A DNA stretch of 64,000 bases from Georgfuchsia toluolica (GTDB taxonomy: Bacteria > Pseudomonadota > Gammaproteobacteria > Burkholderiales > Rhodocyclaceae): assembly GCF_907163265.1 (NCBI RefSeq), contig NZ_CAJQUM010000001.1, positions 1,426,001-1,490,000 of the forward strand. The letters are read 5' to 3'. Made by a program: the position numbers and the translations under genes. Within the stretch, counting starts at the first letter, position 1; each line of letters starts with the position of its first letter. Below the pieces are notes generated by a model. That model did not search any database, was not told the DNA's origin, and saw only the letters and a program-made list of their open reading frames with translations. Shown piece after piece: positions 34,937 to 43,788 of the stretch.

Positions 34937-35965
34937 CTAGCGGCAAGCTGCATTGGCAAAATATGCCGCGACGTTCGCCGCGTCGGTATCGCTCAGTCCT
35001 TGCGCGATGCCATCCATCATGCCGTTCTTGCGCTCGCCCGCCTTGTAGGATTTGAAGCTGCCCAACAGGTACTCACCGGACAGGCCGGCAAGATTCGGCC
35101 ATGAGGGTTGCGTACTGACGCCTTGCGCGCCGTGGCACGTAGCGCATTTCGCCGCAACCGCCAGGCCTGCGGCGGCGGCCTTCTTGTCCCCGTTCCCCGC
35201 GCTCTTGCATTTGGCAGCGGAAAAATACGCAGCAACATTGGCGATATCGTTGTCGCTCAAATCCTTGGCTATCGAACTCATCAACTCGTTAGCGCGTGCG
35301 CCGGTCTTGTATGCCTTGAGGGAGATGACGAGATAGTCCGCCTTCTGTCCGGCAAGTCCGGGAGCGGAATCACCAATGCCCGCTTCGCCATGACATCCGG
35401 CGCAACCAGCCGCGATCGCCTTGCCCGCCACGGCATCGCCTTTTGCTGCGCTAGCGGCAGCCACTTTGAAGGTCCTGGGGGAATGCGGATTGTGGCAAAC
35501 CGTGCATTGCTGGGTTCTGGCATGCTCGGCCACCACGATCTGCCGCTGCTGCGCGGGACGTCCGGGCATCTGCTCATGGCACAGTGTGCAAAGCCTGGCG
35601 GTGTCGACCGGAATCGTCATCTTCAAGCCACTGGGGTGATCCTTGCCGGTGGTCACGTTGTCGAACCGGCCCTTGACGTCGCGGCTGCCCGCCGGGCCGT
35701 GACACACTTCGCACTTGACGACCTTGCCGAGTTCGACGTTGTTGTGCACGCCCTTCGCCCATTCTGCATATTCGCTGGCGTGGCATTGCTCGCAGTACTT
35801 TGGCGTCTTGAACTTGGGTTTGTCCGATGCGATCTCCGCCACCGAGAGGCCACGATAGTGCCCGAACTGATAGAACGAACCGGCGGTGAAGTACTGCTTG
35901 GCCGTATAGGCGACAATAACGAATGCCAAAAGCAGCATGACCAGTCGGACGATATGTTTCGGCAT
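34937..35965 (-). CDS. Membrane-anchored hexaheme cytochrome c (NrfB/CbcS-like plus c4 tail)
   Basis: The 342-residue protein has an uncleaved-looking N-terminal helix (LVMLLLAFVIVAYTA). A tetraheme part carries CEQCH (C58), CEVCH (C85), CTLCH (C126) and CTVCH (C154) in the tightly packed multiheme style. It is fused to two c4-like domains with CAGCH (C188) and CATCH (C274). The chimera could take electrons from the FeS subunit and release them through its c4 half. GGGGGA precedes the ATG. It is the first gene of the hexaheme - FeS - NrfD set. Confidence 0.88.
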   Translation of the reverse strand: MPKHIVRLVMLLLAFVIVAYTAKQYFTAGSFYQFGHYRGLSVAEIASDKPKFKTPKYCEQCHASEYAEWAKGVHNNVELGKVVKCEVCHGPAGSRDVKGRFDNVTTGKDHPSGLKMTIPVDTARLCTLCHEQMPGRPAQQRQIVVAEHARTQQCTVCHNPHSPRTFKVAAASAAKGDAVAGKAIAAGCAGCHGEAGIGDSAPGLAGQKADYLVISLKAYKTGARANELMSSIAKDLSDNDIANVAAYFSAAKCKSAGNGDKKAAAAGLAVAAKCATCHGAQGVSTQPSWPNLAGLSGEYLLGSFKSYKAGERKNGMMDGIAQGLSDTDAANVAAYFANAACR

Positions 35966-36057
35966 CGAACACGCTCCCCCTTGGTAATGTCCAAGGACAG
36001 TTGGACATCCCGGTTTTTATTGATTGTTGCAATCTTTCTGCGTTCGGCACAACCCCT

Positions 36058-37146
36058 TTATTGCCTGAAACCGAATTTGGCCTCGATCGTGCGGGAATCG
36101 CCCGGTTTGCGAATCAGCACGACGATAGTGTAGGGATCCTTGCCAGGTAATCGAATATAGTTCCCATAGCTCACAATGTTGTTGATCACCAATGGCTCAA
36201 GGGACTTTACCTGATCGCCCATTAACGGATCCGCGATCTTCACCTCGATCTGAGCGCCCTTGATCGCGGTTTTAGTCTTGGCGTCGAAGAGTGAAATATT
36301 TACGTGGTAATAATCGTTCCCACGCGGTACCCCACCATGCATCGTACTTTCCGGATCAGCACCCGGTGGCCGCTTGCGTATCGACTCCGCCGAAGTCACA
36401 CCAAAGTAGACTTCCATTCCGTCGATGATCTGATGATTGGGGTCCGGCCTCACTGCCACCGTGGACGGCGCCTTCGCGGTTGCAGGGTCAAATGTTGGGT
36501 TAAACATGTAGGTAATGGCCAGACGGATTTCGGCATCGGTCAGGTTGGCCACGCCACCACGCGGAGGCATGCCGCCGTGGCCATTGATGGCGGAGCGGGT
36601 CAGCATCTCGAATCCCTCTTTGACCCGTGGCGCCCACGCCGCGCTATCACCTATTTTGGGTGCGCCGCCGACACCGGTTTCGTGACACTTGGCGCAGTAG
36701 GTTCGCACTGTCAGCGCGCCGCTACGCTCCGTGGCTGGCGCCGTTCTGCTGACGGGCTCCGCCCAGTTGCCGCCAGATGCATTGACCATGTAGGTAATGG
36801 CACGTTCGATCTCGGTATCGCTGAGCGCCGGATTGCCGCCATGGGATGGCATCTTCCGGATGCCCTTGAGGGCATTTTGCGAAAGCCCCGTCAAGCCCCG
36901 CTCTGCTCGTGCCGCCCACGCTTTCCTGTCACCAATCTTCGGCGCGCCATTCGCGCCCGTGCCGTGGCAGGCAGCGCACACTGACGTCACCACTTCTTTG
37001 CCGCTACGTTCGGTTCTCTGTGCCATTGCCTGCAGCGATATGGCGAACAGGGCCAGCGCCGTTATGGCAATCGCCACCATTGACATAGATGCCCCGACGA
37101 TTCGTCGAATCCCTGTTTTCGCCTGCTGTGTAAATTTCTTGTTCAT
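36058..37146 (-). CDS. Diheme c5-type cytochrome with C-terminal beta domain
   Basis: The start is the ATG at 37146 (MNKKFTQQAK), giving 362 residues. After a signal segment come two cytochrome c5-like domains with CAACH (C57) and CAKCH, each followed by GAPKIGD and a MPxxGG methionine-ligand region and AITYM. The last 130 residues (NHQIIDGMEVYFGVT ... IEAKFGFRQ) lack hemes and look like an immunoglobulin-type beta fold, reminiscent of periplasmic metal-binding or P19/Tp34-like domains. I do not recognise this combination. It is divergent from the mtrCAB-like genes and shares their upstream region. Confidence 0.82.
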   Translation of the reverse strand: MNKKFTQQAKTGIRRIVGASMSMVAIAITALALFAISLQAMAQRTERSGKEVVTSVCAACHGTGANGAPKIGDRKAWAARAERGLTGLSQNALKGIRKMPSHGGNPALSDTEIERAITYMVNASGGNWAEPVSRTAPATERSGALTVRTYCAKCHETGVGGAPKIGDSAAWAPRVKEGFEMLTRSAINGHGGMPPRGGVANLTDAEIRLAITYMFNPTFDPATAKAPSTVAVRPDPNHQIIDGMEVYFGVTSAESIRKRPPGADPESTMHGGVPRGNDYYHVNISLFDAKTKTAIKGAQIEVKIADPLMGDQVKSLEPLVINNIVSYGNYIRLPGKDPYTIVVLIRKPGDSRTIEAKFGFRQ

Positions 37147-37510
37147 AAAGATATGGCCACCTATAAGCTCTTGGCATGGCACGGCAAATTGTTTGGCGCC
37201 CCGTGCATTCAGCCTCTCACAGTTCCAATCGTATCATTTTCATCTATCAGCCGGACTGGACGAGCCCAACTCCCGAATTGCCAACCTGTCTGTCCGTACA
37301 ACCAATTCTCGCTATGGTATCCTTCCAGAGCGCTGGAAATCGGTTATTAGCCTGCTCAAAGTTATTAGCCTGTCAAAATAAAATGATGCATCATGGCGGA
37401 AATCATCAGCAGTCGTTAAATTCGTTATGCTGATATGTTCGTTACGTCTTTTTATCTTTTTTGTGAGCACCTCACTCTGGCATCCCTTAGCCACGGACAA
37501 ACGGATAGTC
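37147..37510. promoter_or_regulatory. Divergent control region with direct repeats and palindrome
   Basis: This 364-bp gap lies between the c5-type cytochrome and the decaheme/MtrA/MtrB operon. GTTATTAGCCTG occurs twice at 37343-37354 and 37361-37372, an 18-bp period, and both copies run on into a TCAAA. A perfect 12-bp palindrome ATGATGCATCAT lies at 37383-37394. These could be operator sites for a local regulator. No FNR box is seen here. Confidence 0.5.
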
Positions 37511-39796
37511 ATGGACAAAAATCGAACGTCGCATCATCAGTGGATTAACCTGGCAGCGGCAATCATGCTTACGCTTGCCCTGGCAGGCTGTGGTGGTGGC
37601 GGAGGTGGCGGCGGCAGTGCTACAGGGACACCCACGCCACCTTCGTCAAGCTCAGCCGATATCGCGGCATTGACTGCCGCGACCGCGCTGACCATGACTA
37701 TCACCGGAGTGACCGTCAATAATTCCCCTGTTGTGGACTTCACGGTCACCAACCAAGCCGGCGTCGGAATGGCAGGCCTGACTGCGGCGGACCTGCGCTT
37801 CAACATCGCGAAGTTGATGCCGGGGACAAACGGCGGTCCAAGCATCTGGCAGGACTACATCAACCGGAGCAACGGCGGGGCGGTGCAGGGCAGCCAGGAG
37901 CGTTCGGCCGCCGGTTATGCTTTCGGCACGCTGACCAATCATGGGGATGGCACCTATACCTATGCTTTTGCCACCGACATCAAGAATGTCGCCTGTCCGG
38001 CACCCTGTACGGATGCTGACGGCAAGGCGCTTGACCTCAGCGATCAACCCGGCCTGACAAATCGTGTCACCATACAGCAGGCCAACAGCGCCTATGCCAA
38101 GACCGCTGGCATTTTTGATTTCGTGCCGGATGGCCGTGCCGTTACGACCACGCGCGATATCGTTTCCAACGCCAAGTGCAACGCCTGCCACAGTCAGCTT
38201 GCAGCGCACGGAACGCGGGTCGACACGAAGTTGTGCGTCACCTGCCACAACCCGGGTTCCTGGGTTGCGGGGGCTCCGAACACAACAGTGGATTTCAAGG
38301 TGATGATCCACAAGATCCACAACGCTCCCAATCTGCCGAGCGTCATCGCTGGTACGCCATACGTCGTCAACGGGACTGATTTTTCGAAAGTCGTTTTCCC
38401 GCAGGATGTGCGCAATTGCACCAAGTGCCATGACGGCACGCCCGGTGCAACGAATGCCACCGCGCAGGGCGACAATTGGAAAACCCAGCCGAGCATGCAG
38501 GCCTGCGGTTCCTGCCATGACGATGTCTATTTCGGCGCCAGTCCGGATCCGGCCAAGCCCTATCAAACAGTGGCGCACCCCGGCGGCGTCATGACCGATA
38601 ACAGCACCTGTGCGATCTGCCACGCGGCAGGGAGGTACACAGACAATAAGGACATCGTCATCGCGCACAACTTCCCGGCCAGACTCAAGGCGGCAGCGGC
38701 CAAGTTCAAGTACAACATCATCAGCGTCACGCCGACCGTTGCGGGCAGCACGCCGGTCATCACCTTCTCGGTCACCGATCCGACCAACGCAGATGCCCCC
38801 TACGACATCAAGACCGCCGCGGCGTTTACCGCAGGCGCCAGCAGCACGCTGACCGTCAAGCTGGGCTGGAACACACCCGGGAAGCTGGATTTCGGCAACG
38901 ACAACAACAGCCTCGCGTTCGGCCAGCCGATCAGCATCAACCTCCTTGGCAACGCGGCGGTAACGGCAGGCGCGACGCCGGGCACATTCACCGTCACCGC
39001 GTCCAGTGCCATCCCCGCCACGCAGACAGGTGCGCTACGGGCCTTGATGGAAGGGCATCCTGCTGGCGATGTCACTACCGCCGGAACTTTTGCCGATCGA
39101 CTGCCGGTAAAGAGTGTGTTCAAGGATTTCGCGATCACTGGCGTAGTAGCGCCGCGTCGGGCAGTGGTGGACATCGCCAAATGCAACGTATGCCATGGCA
39201 CGCTAAGTCTGCATGGTAACAACCGCACTGACGAGCCAGGTGTGTGTGTTGTCTGCCACAACCCGAATGCGACCGACAAGTCGCGGCGCACCGGGGTGGG
39301 CATCGATGGCAAGACGGAGGAGGCCATCGACTTCAAGACCATGATCCATGGCATCCATGCCGGACAGGCAGACAAGGGCGGTTTCCGTGACAAGGGCATC
39401 ACGATTTATGGTTTCGGTGGCAGCGTGAACGACTTCAGTACAGTCGTCTTTCCGGGAAAATTGAACGACTGCACCATGTGCCACGCCGGCACGTCGTATC
39501 AGATGACGGGTGTCTGGGATGCACCCACGGCCAAGGGCATACTGGGAACCACCATCAGCACGGGCGCCTCAATCACGGATCCGGCGGACAATTTGAGAAT
39601 CACACCGATTGCCGCAGTCTGTTCGTCCTGCCACGATAGCGCGGCGACGAAAACGCATATGCAAGGTGCCTTCCAGGCGGCACTCTTCTCGGTGACGCAA
39701 ACGGCAATCGACACTGCCCCTCGTCAGGAAGCTTGCGCTTACTGCCACGGGGCGGGCAAGTTACTTGACGTCAAGGTGGTTCATGGTGTTCCGTAA
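37511..39796 (+). CDS. OmcA/MtrC-family decaheme surface lipoprotein
   Basis: I use the ATG at 37511, which gives a lipoprotein signal (AAAIMLTLALAGC, Cys27) followed by eight glycines and a 761-residue protein; the open frame to 37427 adds no signal. Ten CXXCH motifs are present in two pentaheme groups (CNACH, CVTCH, CTKCH, CGSCH, CAICH; then CNVCH, CVVCH, CTMCH, CSSCH, CAYCH), separated by a heme-free beta domain, and preceded by another. This is the MtrC/OmcA layout, which exposes hemes on the outer surface for reduction of minerals or electrodes. It is the first gene of the conduit operon with mtrA and mtrB. Confidence 0.92.
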   Translation: MDKNRTSHHQWINLAAAIMLTLALAGCGGGGGGGGSATGTPTPPSSSSADIAALTAATALTMTITGVTVNNSPVVDFTVTNQAGVGMAGLTAADLRFNIAKLMPGTNGGPSIWQDYINRSNGGAVQGSQERSAAGYAFGTLTNHGDGTYTYAFATDIKNVACPAPCTDADGKALDLSDQPGLTNRVTIQQANSAYAKTAGIFDFVPDGRAVTTTRDIVSNAKCNACHSQLAAHGTRVDTKLCVTCHNPGSWVAGAPNTTVDFKVMIHKIHNAPNLPSVIAGTPYVVNGTDFSKVVFPQDVRNCTKCHDGTPGATNATAQGDNWKTQPSMQACGSCHDDVYFGASPDPAKPYQTVAHPGGVMTDNSTCAICHAAGRYTDNKDIVIAHNFPARLKAAAAKFKYNIISVTPTVAGSTPVITFSVTDPTNADAPYDIKTAAAFTAGASSTLTVKLGWNTPGKLDFGNDNNSLAFGQPISINLLGNAAVTAGATPGTFTVTASSAIPATQTGALRALMEGHPAGDVTTAGTFADRLPVKSVFKDFAITGVVAPRRAVVDIAKCNVCHGTLSLHGNNRTDEPGVCVVCHNPNATDKSRRTGVGIDGKTEEAIDFKTMIHGIHAGQADKGGFRDKGITIYGFGGSVNDFSTVVFPGKLNDCTMCHAGTSYQMTGVWDAPTAKGILGTTISTGASITDPADNLRITPIAAVCSSCHDSAATKTHMQGAFQAALFSVTQTAIDTAPRQEACAYCHGAGKLLDVKVVHGVP

Positions 39797-39839
39797 TAGA
39801 CGAAAATCGGCCTGTGCTAATTTTGGAAGACAAGCAACA

Positions 39840-40814
39840 ATGATAAATATGACAAAAACAGCTATTGCCGTACTGATTCTGGTGTCTGGTTTTGCGTTTA
39901 ACTCGGTCACATTCGCTGAGGATGCAACCAAATCACTCGCATCTTCCCCGCTCAGCATGGGCACCGAATACACCGATACTGGTGCAGACACCTGCCTCAT
40001 GTGCCATACCGAAGGCGGCGATTTTCCGGTTATGGCAATCTTCAAGACCAAGCATGCCAACCGTGCCGACAAGCGCACCCCCTTTGCCGCCGGCGGCTTG
40101 CAGTGCGAGGCCTGCCACGGTCCGGGCAAGAAGCACGCCGATGGCGGCGGCGGGCATGATGGCATAAACAGTTTCGAGCCTTCATCGTTCCTGACGCCGC
40201 AGCAGCGCAACAAGTTCTGTCTGGAATGCCATCAGAACAGGTCTCGTATGGATTGGATTGGCAGCAAGCACGATAATAATAACCTCGCCTGTACCGATTG
40301 CCACACGATCCACGCTGAGCGTGATCCCGTAAGAGAGAAGGTGGCTCAGCCGGATGTCTGCTATAAATGTCACAAGCAACAACGCGCGGACTTTGCCAAG
40401 CCGTCGACTCATCCAGTTCGGTACGGCAAGCTGGCATGCAGCGACTGCCACAGCCCTCACGGTTCGAATGCCAGCGCCATGCTGAACAAGCCAACCGTGA
40501 ACCAGACCTGCTATACCTGCCATGCGGAAAAGCGCGGACCTTTCCTGTGGGAGCACTCTCCAGTGGCGGAAGACTGTACGCTGTGTCACTCGCCGCATGG
40601 AACCGTGCGTCCCGCGCTGTTGAAAAAGACACCACCCCTGCTCTGTCAACAATGCCACACAGTAGCCGGCCATCCCTCGGTGGCGCGCACCAGCGCCTCT
40701 CTGCCCGGCGGCACGGGTGGTGGATCGGCCTTCCTGCTTGCTGGCAGTTGTACCAATTGCCACTCGCAGATCCACGGTTCGAACCATCCGTCAGGAGTGA
40801 AACTAATGCGCTAG
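39840..40814 (+). CDS. mtrA: MtrA/DmsE-family periplasmic decaheme cytochrome
   Basis: I chose the ATG at 39840 (MINMTKTAIAVLILVSG), with GGAAG ten bases upstream; the open frame from 39765 overlaps the previous gene. The 324-residue mature-sized protein has a signal peptide and ten CXXCH motifs, from CLMCH (C52) to CTNCH near the end, with regular spacing and few other domains. This matches MtrA/DmsE/PioA, which sits inside the MtrB barrel and carries electrons across the outer membrane. It is 43 bp after the surface decaheme gene. Confidence 0.94.
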   Translation: MINMTKTAIAVLILVSGFAFNSVTFAEDATKSLASSPLSMGTEYTDTGADTCLMCHTEGGDFPVMAIFKTKHANRADKRTPFAAGGLQCEACHGPGKKHADGGGGHDGINSFEPSSFLTPQQRNKFCLECHQNRSRMDWIGSKHDNNNLACTDCHTIHAERDPVREKVAQPDVCYKCHKQQRADFAKPSTHPVRYGKLACSDCHSPHGSNASAMLNKPTVNQTCYTCHAEKRGPFLWEHSPVAEDCTLCHSPHGTVRPALLKKTPPLLCQQCHTVAGHPSVARTSASLPGGTGGGSAFLLAGSCTNCHSQIHGSNHPSGVKLMR

Positions 40815-40958
40815 CCGGCATCCGCAGATCCGCCAACGCAATAACGGCCAGGGCGGACAGGATGACGGAGTCTCTTGAAGAGGCAGACTATAAAACGTAG
40901 TTTCAGTGGAGGCCAACGCGCGAAGCGTGTTATGCCATAACTAAAACAGGACAAGAAA

Positions 40959-43046
40959 ATGAAAACTTCAAATCAACTGCTGCTGCTCGGTATGCTATCA
41001 GCACTATCGACGGCCGCATTGGCCGACGATGTAAAGGGCGCTGCCGATACCTCCCAGTGGAAATGCGAGTCCTGCAAGTTCGAGGGTTCGTTCAGCGCAA
41101 CAGTGGAAGTTGGGGCGACTTCAGTCTCGGACCAATCGGCCAAATTTGGTGATTTCACCGGCCTCAACAAGGACGGCGGATATTTTATCGGCAACGGTTC
41201 AGCGAGCTATCGCAGCAAGGATAGTGGCGAATACTGGAAACTCAATGCATCGAATCTCGGGCTTGATTCGCGTTCTATCGACGCAGAAGGCGGGAAACAG
41301 GGCAACTACAAGCTGTTGCTCAACTATGATGAAATACCCCACTATATTACGGACAACGCGCAAACCCCCTTCAATGGTGGCACGTCGCTGACCCTGCCGC
41401 CCGGCTTTGCGGCTGATACGACAGGCGCAATGCCCTTGGCAGGCAATATGCATACGGTTGATATCGGCACCGAAAGGAAACGACTGGGCGTGGGCGTCTC
41501 ATGGCTACCCCACAGCGACTGGGAATATGCCGTCAGCTTTCGCCACGAAACAAAAGACGGCACAAAACGCACGGCTGGCTCTTTCTTCGTCGATACGGCA
41601 CAACTGATCGAACCGGTGGACTATGTCACCGACCAGATCGACGCATCGGCCACTTACTCCGGCAAAAAATTTCAATTGAAGCTCGCCTACTACGGATCGA
41701 AGTTCAGGAACAACGATGAATCTTTAACCTGGGCCAATCCATACGCCACGCCGGTTTTCCTGGCAACGTTTCCCAATTCGGCTTCCGGCCAGCTTGCGCT
41801 TCCGCCGGACAACGAGTTTCACCAGATCCAGGCCTCGGCTGGGTACCAATTCACGGAACGGACGCGGGCCACAGCCGACATCGCCGTTGGCCGCATGACG
41901 CAAGACAGCAGCCTGCTCCAATATGGCACCGCAGTCCCGGGACCGGGAGGTTCCGTGAACGGACGAGCCAAGACATTCGATGTTGCTCTGAAGCTCAGTT
42001 CCGCGGTAACTGACAAGATGCGACTGAACGCCGTATATACGCATAACGACCGCGACAACGACACGCCACAGTCACTTTATTCCGTATATGTAACCGACAT
42101 GTTCCCCGGCGCGCCAAGGACGAATCTGCCCTACGGCATCAAGCAGGACAAATTGAAGCTGAGCGGCGATTACCGGGTTTTAGAAAACCTGAGGGGCGCG
42201 TTGGGCGCTGATTTCGATTCGCGCGAGCGCACTTATGCAGAAGTCAACAAGACACACGAAAACATCGTCTGGGGCAAAGCGACCACGCGTTTGGTGGATA
42301 TGGTTGACTTGACACTCAAGCTCGCGCGTGGCGAGCGCAGCAATTCAGGCTCGTTCCAGCCCATTGCCGGAATCACGCCGCCCGAGAATCCGCTGCTAAG
42401 AAGATACAATCTGGCGAATCGTACGCGCGACACTGCGTCGGTACGCGCCGACATCGCGGTAAGCGAACGCATCAGCGTCAGCTTGGGAGCTGATTCGTCT
42501 GAGGACAAGTATTCCGATACAACCATTGGCTTGACCAACGGCAAGGAATTTGATTTGAACGGCGACATCTCCATGGTGGTCACGGAACAAACCAGTCTGC
42601 ATTTTTTCGCGAACCATCAGGAAATCAAGTCAAAGCAGGCAGGCAGCCAGGCATTTGCGACGCCGGACTGGTCTGCCAACAATAAGGACACCATCGATTT
42701 CTTTGGCCTTGGCATAAAGCACGCGGCAATCAAGGACAAGCTCGATCTTGGCGCCGATTACAGTATTACGCATTCACATAGCAAGATCAGCGTTGATAAC
42801 GGCATATCGGGTCCGGGATTTCCGCAAATCAATACATCGCTGGATAGTCTGAAACTCTATGCCGCCTACCGTCTACAGGAGAACATTTCATTGCTGGCGG
42901 ATTACTGGTACGAGCGTTACTCCAGCAAGGACTGGATGCTGGACGGCGTATTCCCCAGCGCCATTCCAAATGTTTTGGCCTTGGGGATACAACCGTCACG
43001 GTATCATGTGGATGTGGTTAGGCTGTCGGTAAAGTACAAGTTCTAA
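40959..43046 (+). CDS. mtrB: MtrB/PioB-family outer-membrane beta-barrel
   Basis: The 695-residue protein has a signal peptide (MKTSNQLLLLGMLSALSTAALA). A CXXC motif, CESC at residues 36-39, matches the N-terminal cysteine pair of MtrB. The rest alternates polar and aromatic residues in many beta strands, ending in VRLSVKYKF with the terminal Phe recognised by the BAM machinery. It sheathes the decaheme MtrA so that electrons pass through the outer membrane. It is third in the operon, 144 bp after mtrA. Confidence 0.94.
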   Translation: MKTSNQLLLLGMLSALSTAALADDVKGAADTSQWKCESCKFEGSFSATVEVGATSVSDQSAKFGDFTGLNKDGGYFIGNGSASYRSKDSGEYWKLNASNLGLDSRSIDAEGGKQGNYKLLLNYDEIPHYITDNAQTPFNGGTSLTLPPGFAADTTGAMPLAGNMHTVDIGTERKRLGVGVSWLPHSDWEYAVSFRHETKDGTKRTAGSFFVDTAQLIEPVDYVTDQIDASATYSGKKFQLKLAYYGSKFRNNDESLTWANPYATPVFLATFPNSASGQLALPPDNEFHQIQASAGYQFTERTRATADIAVGRMTQDSSLLQYGTAVPGPGGSVNGRAKTFDVALKLSSAVTDKMRLNAVYTHNDRDNDTPQSLYSVYVTDMFPGAPRTNLPYGIKQDKLKLSGDYRVLENLRGALGADFDSRERTYAEVNKTHENIVWGKATTRLVDMVDLTLKLARGERSNSGSFQPIAGITPPENPLLRRYNLANRTRDTASVRADIAVSERISVSLGADSSEDKYSDTTIGLTNGKEFDLNGDISMVVTEQTSLHFFANHQEIKSKQAGSQAFATPDWSANNKDTIDFFGLGIKHAAIKDKLDLGADYSITHSHSKISVDNGISGPGFPQINTSLDSLKLYAAYRLQENISLLADYWYERYSSKDWMLDGVFPSAIPNVLALGIQPSRYHVDVVRLSVKYKF

Positions 43047-43050
43047 TTGC

Positions 43051-43094
43051 CGTCATTCCAGACGCCGCGTGAGCGGAAAACCGGCGGGATCCAG
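43051..43094. repeat. CGTCATTCC ... GGATCCAG intergenic repeat-like element
   Basis: The sequence starts CGTCATTCC and ends CGGGATCCAG, with pairing GC-rich interiors. It resembles the widespread beta/gammaproteobacterial intergenic palindrome of the form TCATTCC...GGAATCCAG. It sits directly behind mtrB. Assignment is by resemblance only. Confidence 0.35.
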
Positions 43095-43244
43095 CGGCTC
43101 GGCTTTCGGTGACCAAGACACTTGCTTCCCGCTCTGCGTGCCCAATGGGTATCCGCGGGGATGACACTTCAAAGTTAACGTGTTCCGTTATCAGTACCGT
43201 CCGCTCATCGGAGCATCGAGCGAATAGAACGAAGCCGCCAGTCG

Positions 43245-43739
43245 CTACCAAACCCTCAACTTTACCTGGACCGCCACTGCTCCGCTCATGCGATTCGGGA
43301 TATTGGGGATGAGAGCGAAATTGGCCCCCAAACGCTCACCCTCCACGGACAGCAGCGGCAGTGCGGCGGGAAACCATCCGCCGTCTTTGTATTTCGGGTA
43401 GCCGTCGAAAGCGCCCGCAGCGATCCCCGCACCCACCTTGACGCCGTAAACCTGCCAATGCAGCGGACGCCACTGGTAGAGACCATAGTGGCTTCTTTGC
43501 CGGTCACTGTTGATGAAGGAACCCGCCATTAGCACATGGTCATCAGTCAACATGACTTCCGCGCCAAAACCAATATTGTTTTCACGAAAGTCCTTATTGC
43601 GATTGAAGTGCATCGAATAGAGGCCGGGATTGAGCCAGACCTGGGGCGAGAAATCTTCTGCCGTCGCGTCAGCATGAACTGCAGCGCCGACCAATAAGGT
43701 ACAAAAGAAAGCGAACGATTTTAGTTGCTGTCTTGACAT
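43245..43739 (-). CDS. Small outer-membrane protein, function unknown
   Basis: The 164-residue protein has a signal peptide (FAFFCTLLVGAAVHA) and alternating beta-strand sequence (WLNPGLYSMHFNR, NNIGFGAEVML, HYGLYQWRPLHWQVYGVKVG). It ends VAVQVKLRVW with an aromatic last residue, consistent with a small eight-stranded barrel. The size and GLYSxHF ... NNIGFG pattern recall PagP- or PagL-like lipid A enzymes, but I cannot identify a catalytic triad and leave the function open. It lies between mtrB and the gsp genes, convergent with mtrB. Confidence 0.65.
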   Translation of the reverse strand: MSRQQLKSFAFFCTLLVGAAVHADATAEDFSPQVWLNPGLYSMHFNRNKDFRENNIGFGAEVMLTDDHVLMAGSFINSDRQRSHYGLYQWRPLHWQVYGVKVGAGIAAGAFDGYPKYKDGGWFPAALPLLSVEGERLGANFALIPNIPNRMSGAVAVQVKLRVW

Positions 43740-43788
43740 CTTGTTCTTTCTTGTAGATGGGTTAGATCGGCCAAAGCTTCAACGTTTT

